DNA of 64,000 nt from Lapillicoccus jejuensis. GTDB lineage: Bacteria > Actinomycetota > Actinomycetes > Actinomycetales > Dermatophilaceae. Positions 35,507-46,912 of the stretch are shown piece by piece (position 1 is the first letter of the stretch; each line of letters opens with the position of its first letter). Where the stretch lies: assembly GCF_006715055.1 (NCBI RefSeq), contig NZ_VFMN01000001.1, forward strand, positions 4,216,001 to 4,280,000, read 5' to 3'. The notes beneath the pieces are model-generated. The model had not been told where the DNA came from. It searched no databases and saw only the letters and a program-made list of their open reading frames with translations. The position numbers were made by a program, and so were the translations under genes.

Positions 35507-36814
35507 TCAGCGCGCGAGCGGCAGCCGCAGCTCGAAGGACGCGCCCGCCCCACCGTCGGGGCGCTCCCCCGCGTGCACCTCTCCGCCGTGCGCGTCGACG
35601 ACCTCGGCGACGAGCGCCAGACCGATGCCGTGGTGCGGGCGCGCGCCGTCCGCCGTGCCGGTGCCGCCCGGGCCGCCCGGCCGCGACGGCCGGGCCTGGT
35701 GGAAGCGGGCGAAGAGCCGCTGCCGCTCGGCGGGCTCGGGCGGCAGGCCCGGCCCGTCGTCGACGACCCGGACGACGGCGTGCCGCCCGCTGCCCTCGAG
35801 GACGACGTCGACGCGGGAGGTCGCGTGGTCGACGGCGCCGTCGACGAGCGCCAGGACGGCGCGGCGCAGGGCGCTCGGCACCCCGTCGACGACGCAGGCG
35901 CCCGGGTCGGCCCCGCGCAGGACGAGGTGCACCCCCAGCGTCGCCGCGTGCGGCCGGGCGGCGTCGACCACCCCCTCGACGACGGGGGCGAGGTCGACGC
36001 GCTCGCCGGCCCGCTCACCGGCGGGCCGGGCGGCCAGCAGCAGGTCGTCGAGGATCCCGGACAGCACCCCGACGTCGCGGACCAGGCCGTCGACGTCGCG
36101 GGTCGTCGCGAGGTCGACCTCCTGCCGGCGCAGCCGCCGCGCCAGCAGCTGGGCGCGGGTGCTGATGAGGGTGAGCGGGGTGCGCAGCTCGTGGCTGGCG
36201 TCGGCGACGAACCGGCGCTGCAGCTCGATCGTCGAGACCAGCGGCGCGGCCGCCCGGCGGGCGACGAGCGCGGCCCCCAGCGCCGCGAGCACGGCGCCGA
36301 TCGCCACCGCGACGGCCAGCGAGGTGAGCAGCCGCTCGCCCACCTCCTCCGCCTGCGTGCGGTCGACGACGGCCTGGACGACGAGGTCGCCCTGGCGCTC
36401 GGTGCGCACGACGTACGAGCGCGAGCGGCCCGAGCCCTCCTCGTCGAGGTCGACGTCCGCCTCGCGCGGCGGCCCGCCCGCGGCGACCGACGCGAGCGCG
36501 GCCGTGTCGGGCAGACCCGCGGGCAGGTCGGGGGTCGAGCGCAGCCGGCCGTCGGCGTCGCGCACGACGACGTACGTGCCCATCGGCACCTCGGAGGGGT
36601 CGGCCGAGCGGGCCGCGGTCTGCCGCAGCTGGTCCGCGGTCGCCGCCCCGTCGGCCCGCTGGAAGACCAGCGCGACCGCGGCCGCCGCCGCGACGACGGC
36701 GGCCAGGACGACGGCCCCGGACAGCACCGCGAGGCGGCGCACGACACGGCGTACGGCGTCCAGCTCGGCCCGCCGCCCGCCCGCGGGCTCCGGGCGCTGC
36801 GCGGCCTGGCTCAC
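35507..36814 (-). CDS. Sensor histidine kinase (EnvZ/OmpR type)
   Basis: 435 aa. First helix VLSGAVVLAAVVAAAAAVALVF (about 28-49), a ~130-residue extracellular sensor with acidic DEEGSGRS, second helix LAVAVAIGAVLAALGAALVA, HisKA box FVADASHELRTPLTLISTRAQLL, and an ATPase domain with the D box VVDDGPGLP and G box HHGIGLALVAEVVDAHGG. The N box is atypical (LALVDGAVDHA instead of an Asn-rich motif). GTG 36814 is chosen because a TATCGT -10 lies 7 nt upstream. Confidence 0.92.
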   Translation of the reverse strand: MSQAAQRPEPAGGRRAELDAVRRVVRRLAVLSGAVVLAAVVAAAAAVALVFQRADGAATADQLRQTAARSADPSEVPMGTYVVVRDADGRLRSTPDLPAGLPDTAALASVAAGGPPREADVDLDEEGSGRSRSYVVRTERQGDLVVQAVVDRTQAEEVGERLLTSLAVAVAIGAVLAALGAALVARRAAAPLVSTIELQRRFVADASHELRTPLTLISTRAQLLARRLRRQEVDLATTRDVDGLVRDVGVLSGILDDLLLAARPAGERAGERVDLAPVVEGVVDAARPHAATLGVHLVLRGADPGACVVDGVPSALRRAVLALVDGAVDHATSRVDVVLEGSGRHAVVRVVDDGPGLPPEPAERQRLFARFHQARPSRPGGPGGTGTADGARPHHGIGLALVAEVVDAHGGEVHAGERPDGGAGASFELRLPLAR

Positions 36815-36821
36815 CGGGCCC

Positions 36822-36827
36822 ACGATA
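36822..36827 (-). promoter_or_regulatory. -10 element of the kinase gene, leaderless
   Basis: TATCGT (minus strand) with a 7-nt gap to GTG 36814. Confidence 0.5.
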
Positions 36828-36857
36828 GGCCGCGGGGGCCGGCGGGCGCCGGAGGCG

Positions 36858-37430
36858 TCAGCGGCCGTCGCCGTCCCCGCCGCCGTGGCGGGTGGGCGTG
36901 GTCGCGGCGGCCTGCGACCAGGCGGCCTGCGCACCGGAGTGCCCGATCCGCACCACCTGCTGGGCCGTGCCGACGCCGGCGACGACGGCGAGGACCGCGG
37001 TGACGACGACCAGCCAGCGCGGCAACGCACCCGTGCCGGTCCAGCCCGAGACGTGGTCGCCGAGCCGGCCCAGCGGGTCGGTCGCGGCGCCGTGGGCCAG
37101 CACCCGCTCGCGCCGCCACACGACCGTCGTCGCGACGGCCGCGACGCCGAGCAGCAGCACCCAGGGGGTGAGCGAGTCGCCGAGGGCCACGTGCTCGCGC
37201 ACGAGCTCGGTCGAGGGCACCCGGCGCTGCAGCGACTCACCGGACTGCGTCGACAGCGGGGTGAGGACGACGGCGGCCGCGGCGAGCACCAGCGGCAGCC
37301 ACCCGGCCCAGTCGCGGAAGCGCGGCCAGAGCCCCGCCAGCAGCACCGCGAGGGTGGCCAGCGGGACGACGACCACGGTGGCGTGGACGATCAGCGGGTG
37401 CAGGGGCAGGCCGAAGGCGACGTCGAGCAC
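36858..37430 (-). CDS. DUF2231 membrane protein
   Basis: 190 aa. The opening FGLPLHPLIVHATVVVVPLATLAVLLAGLWP with the conserved HPLIVH is the DUF2231 signature. About four helices and a His/Gly/Asp-rich end (PTRHGGGDGDG). Members are predicted membrane proteins sometimes linked to redox or heme-like cofactors because of conserved His. It is immediately upstream of the kinase and may be the output or sensor partner of that system. GACCGT lies 6 nt before the GTG start, a weak leaderless -10. Confidence 0.85.
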   Translation of the reverse strand: MLDVAFGLPLHPLIVHATVVVVPLATLAVLLAGLWPRFRDWAGWLPLVLAAAAVVLTPLSTQSGESLQRRVPSTELVREHVALGDSLTPWVLLLGVAAVATTVVWRRERVLAHGAATDPLGRLGDHVSGWTGTGALPRWLVVVTAVLAVVAGVGTAQQVVRIGHSGAQAAWSQAAATTPTRHGGGDGDGR

Positions 37431-37440
37431 GCCCCCACGG

Positions 37441-37821
37441 TCACGGCTGAGTCTTGGAGGATTCTTGGGACGGGGCCGGCTCGCGCAGGACCGTGGCCAT
37501 CGGCCGGCCCTTCGCCAGCTCGTCGACGAGCTTGTCGAGGATGCGGATCCGGCGCATGAGCGGGTCCTCCACCTCTTGCACCCGGACCCCGCACACCGAC
37601 CCGGTGACGAGGTCGGCGGACGGGTTGAGGTGCGCGGCGGCGAAGAACCCCTCGAACGTCGTCCCCTCGTCCAGGTGCCGCTCGAGCGTCCCCTGGTCGA
37701 ACCCGGTGAGCCACCGGACGACCTCGTCGACCTCGGCGCGGGTGCGCCCCTTGCGCTCGGCCTTGGCGACGTAGGCGGGGTACACCGCCGCGACGCTCGT
37801 CGTGAACAGGCGATGGGTCAT
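37441..37821 (-). CDS. DUF2200 family protein
   Basis: 126 aa. The family pattern is clear: [42 protein letters not shown], then [55 protein letters not shown]. Small soluble protein; function unknown. ATG follows the lactonase stop by one base. Confidence 0.9.
   Translation of the reverse strand: MTHRLFTTSVAAVYPAYVAKAERKGRTRAEVDEVVRWLTGFDQGTLERHLDEGTTFEGFFAAAHLNPSADLVTGSVCGVRVQEVEDPLMRRIRILDKLVDELAKGRPMATVLREPAPSQESSKTQP
37453..37468 (-). promoter_or_regulatory. CCAAGA direct repeat, OmpR-type box
   Basis: On the minus strand this reads CCAAGAATCCTCCAAG, continuing with A: two CCAAGA units 11 bp apart, centred near the -35 of the DUF2231 gene (start 37430). Direct repeats spaced one helical turn over the -35 are the usual binding layout for an OmpR-family activator. 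The site lies inside the 3' end of the DUF2200 gene. Confidence 0.5.
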
Positions 37822-37822
37822 C

Positions 37823-40735
<2,913 letters not shown>

Positions 40736-40741
40736 CGAACC

Positions 40742-40747
40742 ACCGTA
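40742..40747 (-). promoter_or_regulatory. -10 element of leuL-leuA, leaderless
   Basis: TACGGT (minus strand) with a 6-nt gap to the leader GTG at 40735. No recognisable -35; the upstream DNA is the end of the beta-lactamase-fold gene. Confidence 0.55.
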
Positions 40748-40756
40748 GCACCGGGC

Positions 40757-42238
40757 TCACCGCGGGCCCCGGAGCCCGTCCGCGTCGTGGACGTGCGCAG
40801 GGTCGTGCGCGGCGACCTGCGCGGCGACGTGCGCGAGCAGCCGCGCGCCGGCGAGCGGAGTGACGTTCCACGCTCCCGCCAGCTCACCGGTCCCCTTGCC
40901 CACCAACCGGATCCGGTGCGGGGTCTCGGCCAGGACGAGGTCGACCTCCACCGTCTCCGCGTCGGTGCGTCCGCCCCGGACGAGCAGCCCGGCCGGCCCG
41001 TCGCCCCAGGTGTCCCCCGGGCAGAGCAGGCTCAGGGCCGCGGCTCCGGCGCCCTGCTCGGCGGGCAGCTCCAGCAGCAGCCTCAGCCGGGCGCCGTCCG
41101 CCGACGCCGTCAGCCGCGTGCCCTCGGCGAAGGGCGCCAGCGGCCCGGCGTCCGGGGCGACGTACGAGGCCTCGTACGACGTCCCCCCGGGCGGGAGCAC
41201 CGGACCGACGACGGGGAGGGCGAGCGCGGCGAGGCGGTCGGCGAGCCGCTCCTGCGCGGCGGCCTCCGCGTCCTCGTCGACCCGGTCGAGCGCGGGCAGC
41301 AGCCGCTCCCACAGGACGTCGAGGACGCCCTGCATGTCCTCCGTCGCCGCGGTCGTCGCGACGACGAGGTCGGCCTCCGGGACGACGAGGCAGAACTGCC
41401 CGTAGGCGCCGTCGCCGCGGTAGCCGTGCCGCGAGCGCCAGACCTGGTAGCCGTAGCCCTGGCGCCAGTCCGGCCCGCGCGTCGGGTCGGTGTCGTTCGC
41501 GACGTGCTCCCGCGTCATGAGCGCGACCCAGCCCTCGGGCAGCACCCGGCGGCCCTCCCACACCCCGTCCTGGAGCAGCAGCAGCCCGAGCCGGGCGACG
41601 TCCTCGGTGCGCTGGTGCAGACCGGTGAACCCCAGCTCGTGGCCCTGCCCGTCCCCGTGCCAGTGGCCGGGACCGATGCCGAGCGGCTCGAGCAGCCGGG
41701 GCGTGAGGTACTCGAGCAGCCCTGTGCCGCAGCGCTCCTGGACGACCAGCCCGGCGAGGTAGGTGCACGTGTTGTGGTAGGTGTGGAGCGTCCCGACCGG
41801 CTCGTCCGGCGGGATCCGCAGGAAGCCGCGGGCGAGGTCGTCGGGGTCGGTGCCCCACGCGGTGTCGAGGGTGTCCTCGCGGTGGCCGGTCGACATCGAC
41901 AGCACGTCGTGCAGGGTGAGCGCGGCCACCCGCGGGTCGACGCCCTCGGGCGGCACGTGCGCGGGGAGCAGGTCGACGACCCGCTCGTCGAGCCGGCACA
42001 GCCCCTCGGCGACGGCGAGGCCGACCGCGCAGGACGTGAAGGTCTTCGAGAGCGAGTAGAGCAGGTGGGGGGTGGCGGCGTCGTACGGGCTCCACCAGCC
42101 CTCGACGGCGACCGCGCCGCGACGCAGCACCATGAGCGAGTGCAGCTCGAGCCCGCGCTCCTGCCACCCGTCGAGGACCTCGAGGACGGCGGCGGCGGGG
42201 ACGCCGACCCGGGCGGAGGGGACGCGCGGCAGGCTCAC
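40757..42238 (-). CDS. Serine hydrolase of beta-lactamase/PBP fold
   Basis: 493 aa. SxxK motif in LLYSLSKTFTSCAVGLAVAEG (Ser about 69), YxN motif as HTYHNTCTYLAG, and ALTLHDVLSMSTGH, typical of class C beta-lactamase-like proteins (EstB, D-aminopeptidase and similar). The C-terminal ~120 residues form an additional beta-rich domain. No signal peptide, so cytoplasmic esterase or peptidase is more likely than antibiotic resistance. GTG 42238 with TAGGTT 8 nt upstream. Confidence 0.87.
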   Translation of the reverse strand: MSLPRVPSARVGVPAAAVLEVLDGWQERGLELHSLMVLRRGAVAVEGWWSPYDAATPHLLYSLSKTFTSCAVGLAVAEGLCRLDERVVDLLPAHVPPEGVDPRVAALTLHDVLSMSTGHREDTLDTAWGTDPDDLARGFLRIPPDEPVGTLHTYHNTCTYLAGLVVQERCGTGLLEYLTPRLLEPLGIGPGHWHGDGQGHELGFTGLHQRTEDVARLGLLLLQDGVWEGRRVLPEGWVALMTREHVANDTDPTRGPDWRQGYGYQVWRSRHGYRGDGAYGQFCLVVPEADLVVATTAATEDMQGVLDVLWERLLPALDRVDEDAEAAAQERLADRLAALALPVVGPVLPPGGTSYEASYVAPDAGPLAPFAEGTRLTASADGARLRLLLELPAEQGAGAAALSLLCPGDTWGDGPAGLLVRGGRTDAETVEVDLVLAETPHRIRLVGKGTGELAGAWNVTPLAGARLLAHVAAQVAAHDPAHVHDADGLRGPR

Positions 42239-42246
42239 GTCACCCG

Positions 42247-42270
42247 AACCTACCCCGAGCCGCCTACGCT
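42247..42270. promoter_or_regulatory. Divergent back-to-back -10 elements
   Basis: TAGGTT on the minus strand (42252-42247, 8 nt before GTG 42238) and TACGCT on the plus strand (42265-42270, 6 nt before GTG 42277) are only 12 bp apart. The two promoters must compete for polymerase or share regulation. Confidence 0.45.
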
Positions 42271-42276
42271 GGCGGC

Positions 42277-43029
42277 GTGAGCGGGCACGGGACGGGCGGC
42301 GACGGGGGGATGCTGCGCGTCGGTCACCGCGAGCGGCAGGCGACGGTGGTGACGCTGCGCGACGCGGCGGCCCAGGGCCGGCTGGACCCGGGCGAGCTCG
42401 CCGAGCGCACCCAGGCCGCGCTGGCCGCCCGCACGTACGCCGACCTGGCCCGGCTGGTCGCGGACCTGCCCCCGGTCCCCGGTCCGGACGGGCGGATGGC
42501 CTACCGCCCGTCGACCGTCGGGACCTCCCCGCAGGACCGGCTGGTCTTCGCGGCGGGCGTGAGCAGCCACCACCAGCGCGGGGTGTGGGACGTGCCGCCG
42601 TACCTGCGGGTGAGCGCCGGCCTCGCATCGGTCAAGGTCGACTTCCTCCTCGCCCGCTGCCCGTACGACGTCGTCGACGTCCAGGTCCAGGGCGGCGCCG
42701 GCTCGGTGACCCTCGTCGTGCCGCCCGGGTGGGCCGCCGACGTCAGCCGGGTCGGCAAGGGCTGGGGCAGCGTCTCGTCCGACGTGCCGGCCGTGCCCGC
42801 CGCCGGGTTCCCGCTGCTGCTCGTGCACGGGCAGAACGCGCTCGGCTCGGTGAAGGTCCGCGGCGGCGGGCGGATGGAGCGACGGTGGGCCGAGAAGGCG
42901 CTGCGCCGCTCCCCGGCGGTCCCGCCACCCCCCTCCTCGACGCCGCCCGCGCCACCCGCACCGCCGGCACCGCCGGCACCCGCACCCGGCCCGCAGGACG
43001 CGAGCCCGCAGGAGTGGGACCGCCGCTGA
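42277..43029 (+). CDS. DUF1707 domain protein
   Basis: 250 aa. DUF1707 at about 12-66: MLRVGHRERQATVVTLRDAAAQGRLDPGELAERTQAALAARTYADLARLVADLP. A beta-strand region with hydrophobic repeats (LRVSAGLASVKVDFLLARCPYDVVDVQVQGGAGSVTLVVPPGWAADV) resembles LiaF-like cell-wall-stress proteins. The Pro-rich tail contains repeated PPAPPAP units. No membrane segment. Function unknown. Confidence 0.8.
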   Translation: MSGHGTGGDGGMLRVGHRERQATVVTLRDAAAQGRLDPGELAERTQAALAARTYADLARLVADLPPVPGPDGRMAYRPSTVGTSPQDRLVFAAGVSSHHQRGVWDVPPYLRVSAGLASVKVDFLLARCPYDVVDVQVQGGAGSVTLVVPPGWAADVSRVGKGWGSVSSDVPAVPAAGFPLLLVHGQNALGSVKVRGGGRMERRWAEKALRRSPAVPPPPSSTPPAPPAPPAPPAPAPGPQDASPQEWDRR

Positions 43030-43075
43030 GCCGCCTCGGTTGTGGCTGTCGGTGGTCGGGTGGAGGCTCCCCTGC

Positions 43076-44197
43076 ATGCGATGCCACATCCTGCCGCCGT
43101 ACCTGCTCGCCCGCCTGACCGAGGTCGAGGAGGACGAGGTCGTGCAGACGGCCCAGCGCACCCTCGAGCACGACCAGGGGTTCCGGCTGCGTCGCGAGAC
43201 CTTCACCGAGCGCGGCCGCGGCGACCACCGCCCGCTGCTGCCCGGGGCGCCGCCGCAGGCCGGTGAGGCGCTGCGCCGCCCACCGACGCCCACCGCCCCC
43301 GCGCCCGCCCCCACGACGGTCGCGGTCCGCCGCGAGATCCACGACGCGCAGGGCACGACGACCCTGCCGGGCGAGCTGGTCCGCGCCGAGGGCGCGCCGG
43401 CCACCGACGACGTCTCGGCCACCGAGGCGTACGACGGCCTCGGCGACACCTGGACGCTCTACCACTCGGCCTTCGGCCGGGACTCGCTCGACGGCAAGGG
43501 GCTGCTGCTCGTCGCGACCGTGCACTACGACCAGCGCTACGACAACGCGTTCTGGGACGGCGAGCAGATGGTGTTCGGCGACGGCGACGGGACGTACTTC
43601 ACCCGGTTCACCGCCGCCAAGGACGTCATCGGCCACGAGCTGACCCACGGCGTCACCCAGTTCACCGCCGGCCTGACCTACGTCGCGCAGTCGGGCGCGC
43701 TCAACGAGTCGGTCTCGGACTGCTTCGGCTCGATGGTCAAGCAGCAGGCGCTCGGCCAGGACGTCACGCAGGCCGACTGGCTCATCGGCCAGGGCCTGTT
43801 CACCGACCGGGTGCAGGGCGTCGCGCTGCGCTCGATGAAGGCCCCCGGCACGGCGTACGACGACCCGCACCTCGGCAAGGACCCGCAGCCCGCCGACATG
43901 GACGGGTACGACGACCTCCCCCACGACCAGGCCCACGACAACGGTGGGGTGCACACGAACTCCGGCATCCCCAACCGCGCCTTCTACCTCGCCTGCACCG
44001 GGATCGGCGGCAACAGCTGGGAGGGCGCCGGACCGGTCTGGTACGACGTGCTCACCGGCGGGAGGCTGGCCAAGGACGCCCAGTTCGCCGACTTCGCCCG
44101 GCTGACCGTCGAGGCGGCCGGCGCGCGCTTCGGCGCGGGCAGCCGGGAGGAGTCGGCCGTGCAGGAGGCGTGGACGACGGTCAAGGTCCTCACCTGA
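43076..44197 (+). CDS. M4 (thermolysin) family metalloprotease, protealysin-like
   Basis: 373 aa. The N-terminal HILPPYLLARL matches the short propeptide of protealysin-like proteases, and there is no signal peptide. Zinc site HELTH at 187-191 with the third ligand Glu 211 in GALNESVSD. The substrate-binding AHDNGGVHTNSGIPNRAFY contains the transition-state His region. ATG 43076 has GGAGG 9 nt upstream. Likely an intracellular or non-classically released endopeptidase. The usual emfourin-type inhibitor gene is not downstream. Confidence 0.92.
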   Translation: MRCHILPPYLLARLTEVEEDEVVQTAQRTLEHDQGFRLRRETFTERGRGDHRPLLPGAPPQAGEALRRPPTPTAPAPAPTTVAVRREIHDAQGTTTLPGELVRAEGAPATDDVSATEAYDGLGDTWTLYHSAFGRDSLDGKGLLLVATVHYDQRYDNAFWDGEQMVFGDGDGTYFTRFTAAKDVIGHELTHGVTQFTAGLTYVAQSGALNESVSDCFGSMVKQQALGQDVTQADWLIGQGLFTDRVQGVALRSMKAPGTAYDDPHLGKDPQPADMDGYDDLPHDQAHDNGGVHTNSGIPNRAFYLACTGIGGNSWEGAGPVWYDVLTGGRLAKDAQFADFARLTVEAAGARFGAGSREESAVQEAWTTVKVLT

Positions 44198-44228
44198 CAC
44201 GACGGGCGGGCGGTGGTAGAACGGCCAG

Positions 44229-45503
44229 ATGGTTGGCCGACGCAACGAGCCGCTCACCCGGGACCAGCGCAGCGCGTTCCTCGCCGCGTACCTCGGCTGG
44301 GCGATGGACGCCTTCGACTACTTCCTCGTGGTCCTCGTCTACACCCAGATCGCCAAGGACTTCGGCAAGAGCCTCAGCGAGATGGCCTTCATCACGACGA
44401 TGACCCTCGTCATGCGGCCGGTGGGGGCGTTCCTCTTCGGGCTGTGGGCCGACCGCAGGGGCCGGCGGGTGCCGCTGCTCGCCTGCGTGTCGTTCTACAG
44501 CGTCGTCGGTTTCCTCTGCGCGTTCGCCCCGAGCTTCGGGGTGCTCATCGCGCTGCGGATGCTCTACGGCATCGGGATGGGCGGCGAGTGGGGTCTGGGC
44601 GCCGCGCTGGCCATGGAGAAGATCCCGGCCCACCGGCGCGGGTTCTTCTCGGGGATCCTCCAGGGCGGCTACTCGATGGGCTACCTGCTGGCCTCGCTCG
44701 CCTTCCTCGTCCTGCAGTCGTGGCTCGGCCTGTCCTGGCGGTGGATGTTCGCCCTGTCCATCGTGCCCGCGCTCATCACCCTGCTCATCCGGACCCGGGT
44801 CGAGGAGTCGCAGGTCTGGGAGGCCGCGCAGGAGCGGGTGCGCCAGACCCGGACCAGCGTCCGCGAGCTCCTCGCGCGCCCGCCGGTGTGGCGCCGGTTC
44901 CTCTTCCTCGTCCTGCTCATGACGGTGTTCAACTGGGCCAGCCACGGGACTCAGGACGTCTACCCCACGTTCCTCAAGGCCCACGAGGACCAGGGCGCCG
45001 GGCTCGCCGCGAGCACGGCGACGTGGATCGCGGTGGTCTACAACGTCGGCGCCATCATCGGCGGCGCGGTCGCCGGCACGCTGTCGGAGCGCTACGGCCG
45101 CAAGGCGGTCATCGTCACCTGCGCGGTCCTCGGCCTGCCGGTCGTGCCGCTCTTCGCCTACTCGACGTCGGTGGGGATGCTCGTCCTCGGCTCGTTCCTC
45201 ATGCAGGTCATGGTCCAGGGCGCCTGGGGCGTCATCCCGGCCCACCTCACCGAGCTGTCCCCCGACGAGATCCGCGGCTTCTACCCGGGCGTCACCTACC
45301 AGCTGGGCAACCTGCTGGCGGCGTTCAACCTGGCCATCCAGGAGTCGCTCGCCGGGGCGCACGGCTACCCGTTCGCACTCGCCGCGACGATCGTGCCCGT
45401 CTTCGTCCTCATGGTCGTGCTGACCCTGCTGGGTCGCGAGCGCCGCGGGATCGCGTTCGGCAGCAAGGACTCGAGCCTCGTCGGCGCCGCGACGCCCACC
45501 TGA
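44229..45503 (+). CDS. MFS transporter, carboxylate (SHS/MHS-like) type
   Basis: 424 aa, about twelve helices. [28 protein letters not shown] is characteristic of sialate/lactate-type symporters. Motif A is [14 protein letters not shown], repeated in the second half as [55 protein letters not shown] is the family's loop. Proton-coupled uptake of a carboxylate is likely; substrate not determinable. Confidence 0.85.
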   Translation: MVGRRNEPLTRDQRSAFLAAYLGWAMDAFDYFLVVLVYTQIAKDFGKSLSEMAFITTMTLVMRPVGAFLFGLWADRRGRRVPLLACVSFYSVVGFLCAFAPSFGVLIALRMLYGIGMGGEWGLGAALAMEKIPAHRRGFFSGILQGGYSMGYLLASLAFLVLQSWLGLSWRWMFALSIVPALITLLIRTRVEESQVWEAAQERVRQTRTSVRELLARPPVWRRFLFLVLLMTVFNWASHGTQDVYPTFLKAHEDQGAGLAASTATWIAVVYNVGAIIGGAVAGTLSERYGRKAVIVTCAVLGLPVVPLFAYSTSVGMLVLGSFLMQVMVQGAWGVIPAHLTELSPDEIRGFYPGVTYQLGNLLAAFNLAIQESLAGAHGYPFALAATIVPVFVLMVVLTLLGRERRGIAFGSKDSSLVGAATPT

Positions 45504-45516
45504 GCCGACCCGCTGC

Positions 45517-45522
45517 TACGGT
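45517..45522 (+). promoter_or_regulatory. -10 element of DUF1304 gene, leaderless
   Basis: TACGGT with a 6-nt gap to GTG 45529. Confidence 0.5.
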
Positions 45523-45528
45523 CGGCCC

Positions 45529-45921
45529 GTGCAGACCGTCGCCCTCGCGGCCGCCACCCTCGCGGGGTTGCTGCACGTCGTCATCTTCCTGCTCGAGTCG
45601 CTCCTGTGGCGCCGGCCCGCGACGTGGCGCCGGTTCGCCGTCGCGGACCAGGCAACGGCCGACACCCTCGCGCCGATGGCCTACAACCAGGGCTTCTACA
45701 ACCTCTTCCTCGCCCTCGGCGCGCTCGCCGGCGTCGTCGGCGTCGCGACCGGTCACCGTCGCGCGGGGTGGGCCCTGCTGTTCTTCTGCTGCGGCGCGAT
45801 GCTGGTCGCCGCGCTCGTGCTGGTGACCTCGGGCCGGCGCTACCGGCGCGCCGCCACGACCCAGGGCCTGCTCCCGCTGGTCGCCGTGCTCGCCGCCGCG
45901 GTCACCGTCACGACGACCTGA
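45529..45921 (+). CDS. DUF1304 membrane protein
   Basis: 130 aa with four helices. Family signature: LLHVVIFLLESLLWRRP...MAYNQGFYNLFLALGALAG (conserved Glu and NQGFYN), then FFCCGAMLVAALVLV and a last helix LLPLVAVLAAAVTV. Function unknown. Confidence 0.9.
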   Translation: MQTVALAAATLAGLLHVVIFLLESLLWRRPATWRRFAVADQATADTLAPMAYNQGFYNLFLALGALAGVVGVATGHRRAGWALLFFCCGAMLVAALVLVTSGRRYRRAATTQGLLPLVAVLAAAVTVTTT

Positions 45922-45952
45922 CCCGAGCACGGCGACCGGCCGGGGACGACGG

Positions 45953-46819
45953 TCAGCCGATCGTCTGCAGGACGAGGGTGTCGTCGTCGAGGCGGAAGGT
46001 CGGGGAGCTGCCGGGGCCGACGACCTGCGCCTCGACCTGGACGGTGTGCGTCCCGGCCGTCAGCCCGGGCGCGTAGCGGTCGATCGAGTGCGCCTCCCAG
46101 GTCGAGCTCGCGTCCGCGTCGTCGAACGCCGCCCCGGTGCCGGAGCCACCCTGCATCTCGACCCCGTCGACGGTGATCCGGACGGAGCACCAGCTCGCTC
46201 CCGTGCAGAACGACTCGGCCGCGAAGCGGGCGACGAGGTTCGCCCCGGCGGGCACCGTGTAGGTGGTCGACCCGACGGTCTGCCAGGTCGAGCCGGTGCT
46301 CGTGGAGAACGTGGTGAGGTCGACGAACTTCCCGGCCGAGGTGGGTCCGGCCGGCCCCTGGGGTCCCTGCGGGCCCGACGCCCCGGTCGCCCCGGTCGCG
46401 CCGGTCGCACCCGCCGGGCCCTGCGGCCCGGTCGCGCCCTTGGCGGCGAGGACCGCCCAGTTGGCCGTGTTCGTCACCGGCACACCGGTGTTGGGCAGCA
46501 GGGCGACGTACGTCGAGCCGCCCTTGGTCACGGCGTCGTCGACCCGGTAGCTCGTCGTCGTGCTCCAGGTGCCCCGGAAGCTCAGGCCCCGCCCGTTCCA
46601 GGCGAGCGGGGTGGTGCCCGACGGGCAGGTCTCGCCGGCCTGCTGGTCGATGACCTGCAGCGTCCTCGGTGCGGCGCTCTTGTAGCAGGCCGAGATGACG
46701 CCGGTGGCGCTGTTCGGGACGGACGCGAACGCCCCGGTGGCGACGCACGAGACGGCGACGGCACCGGCGGCGACCATCCCGAGCGCGCGGCCCGAGCGGA
46801 GGGATGAGGGCAGGGACAT
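45953..46819 (-). CDS. Secreted collagen-like protein with carbohydrate-binding-type module
   Basis: 288 aa. Signal peptide ending near GAFASV. Next a ~50-residue Cys-containing N-terminal domain. Then GLSFRGTWSTTTSYRVDDAVTKGGSTYVALLPNTG...NWAVLA, which looks like a CBM5/12-type W-W fold. Then about eleven Gly-X-Y triplets (GATGPQGPAGATGATGATGA, GPQGPQGPAGP). The C-terminal beta-sandwich with two Cys resembles a collagen-associated trimerisation or jellyroll domain. Likely an extracellular adhesive or surface fibre. AGGAG precedes the ATG. Confidence 0.82.
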   Translation of the reverse strand: MSLPSSLRSGRALGMVAAGAVAVSCVATGAFASVPNSATGVISACYKSAAPRTLQVIDQQAGETCPSGTTPLAWNGRGLSFRGTWSTTTSYRVDDAVTKGGSTYVALLPNTGVPVTNTANWAVLAAKGATGPQGPAGATGATGATGASGPQGPQGPAGPTSAGKFVDLTTFSTSTGSTWQTVGSTTYTVPAGANLVARFAAESFCTGASWCSVRITVDGVEMQGGSGTGAAFDDADASSTWEAHSIDRYAPGLTAGTHTVQVEAQVVGPGSSPTFRLDDDTLVLQTIG

Positions 46820-46839
46820 GGTGGCTCCTGGGGCGGGGT

Positions 46840-46864
46840 GGGCCGGCCCCCGACGGGTCGGCCC
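46840..46864. terminator. GC-rich hairpin between era and the collagen-like gene
   Basis: GGGCCG (46840-46845) pairs with CGGCCC (46859-46864) across 13 nt, downstream of the era stop. No U-tract; weak evidence only. Confidence 0.25.
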
Positions 46865-46912
46865 TCACCTGACGGAGCGGGACACCCGTCCCTGGATACG
46901 ACGGCGGGTGGG

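Noticed and set aside
42239-42276. Beta-lactamase antibiotic-resistance locus
   Set aside because: The SxxK/YxN protein has no signal peptide and an extra C-terminal domain, and there is no AmpR-like regulator nearby. An esterase or peptidase role is more likely.
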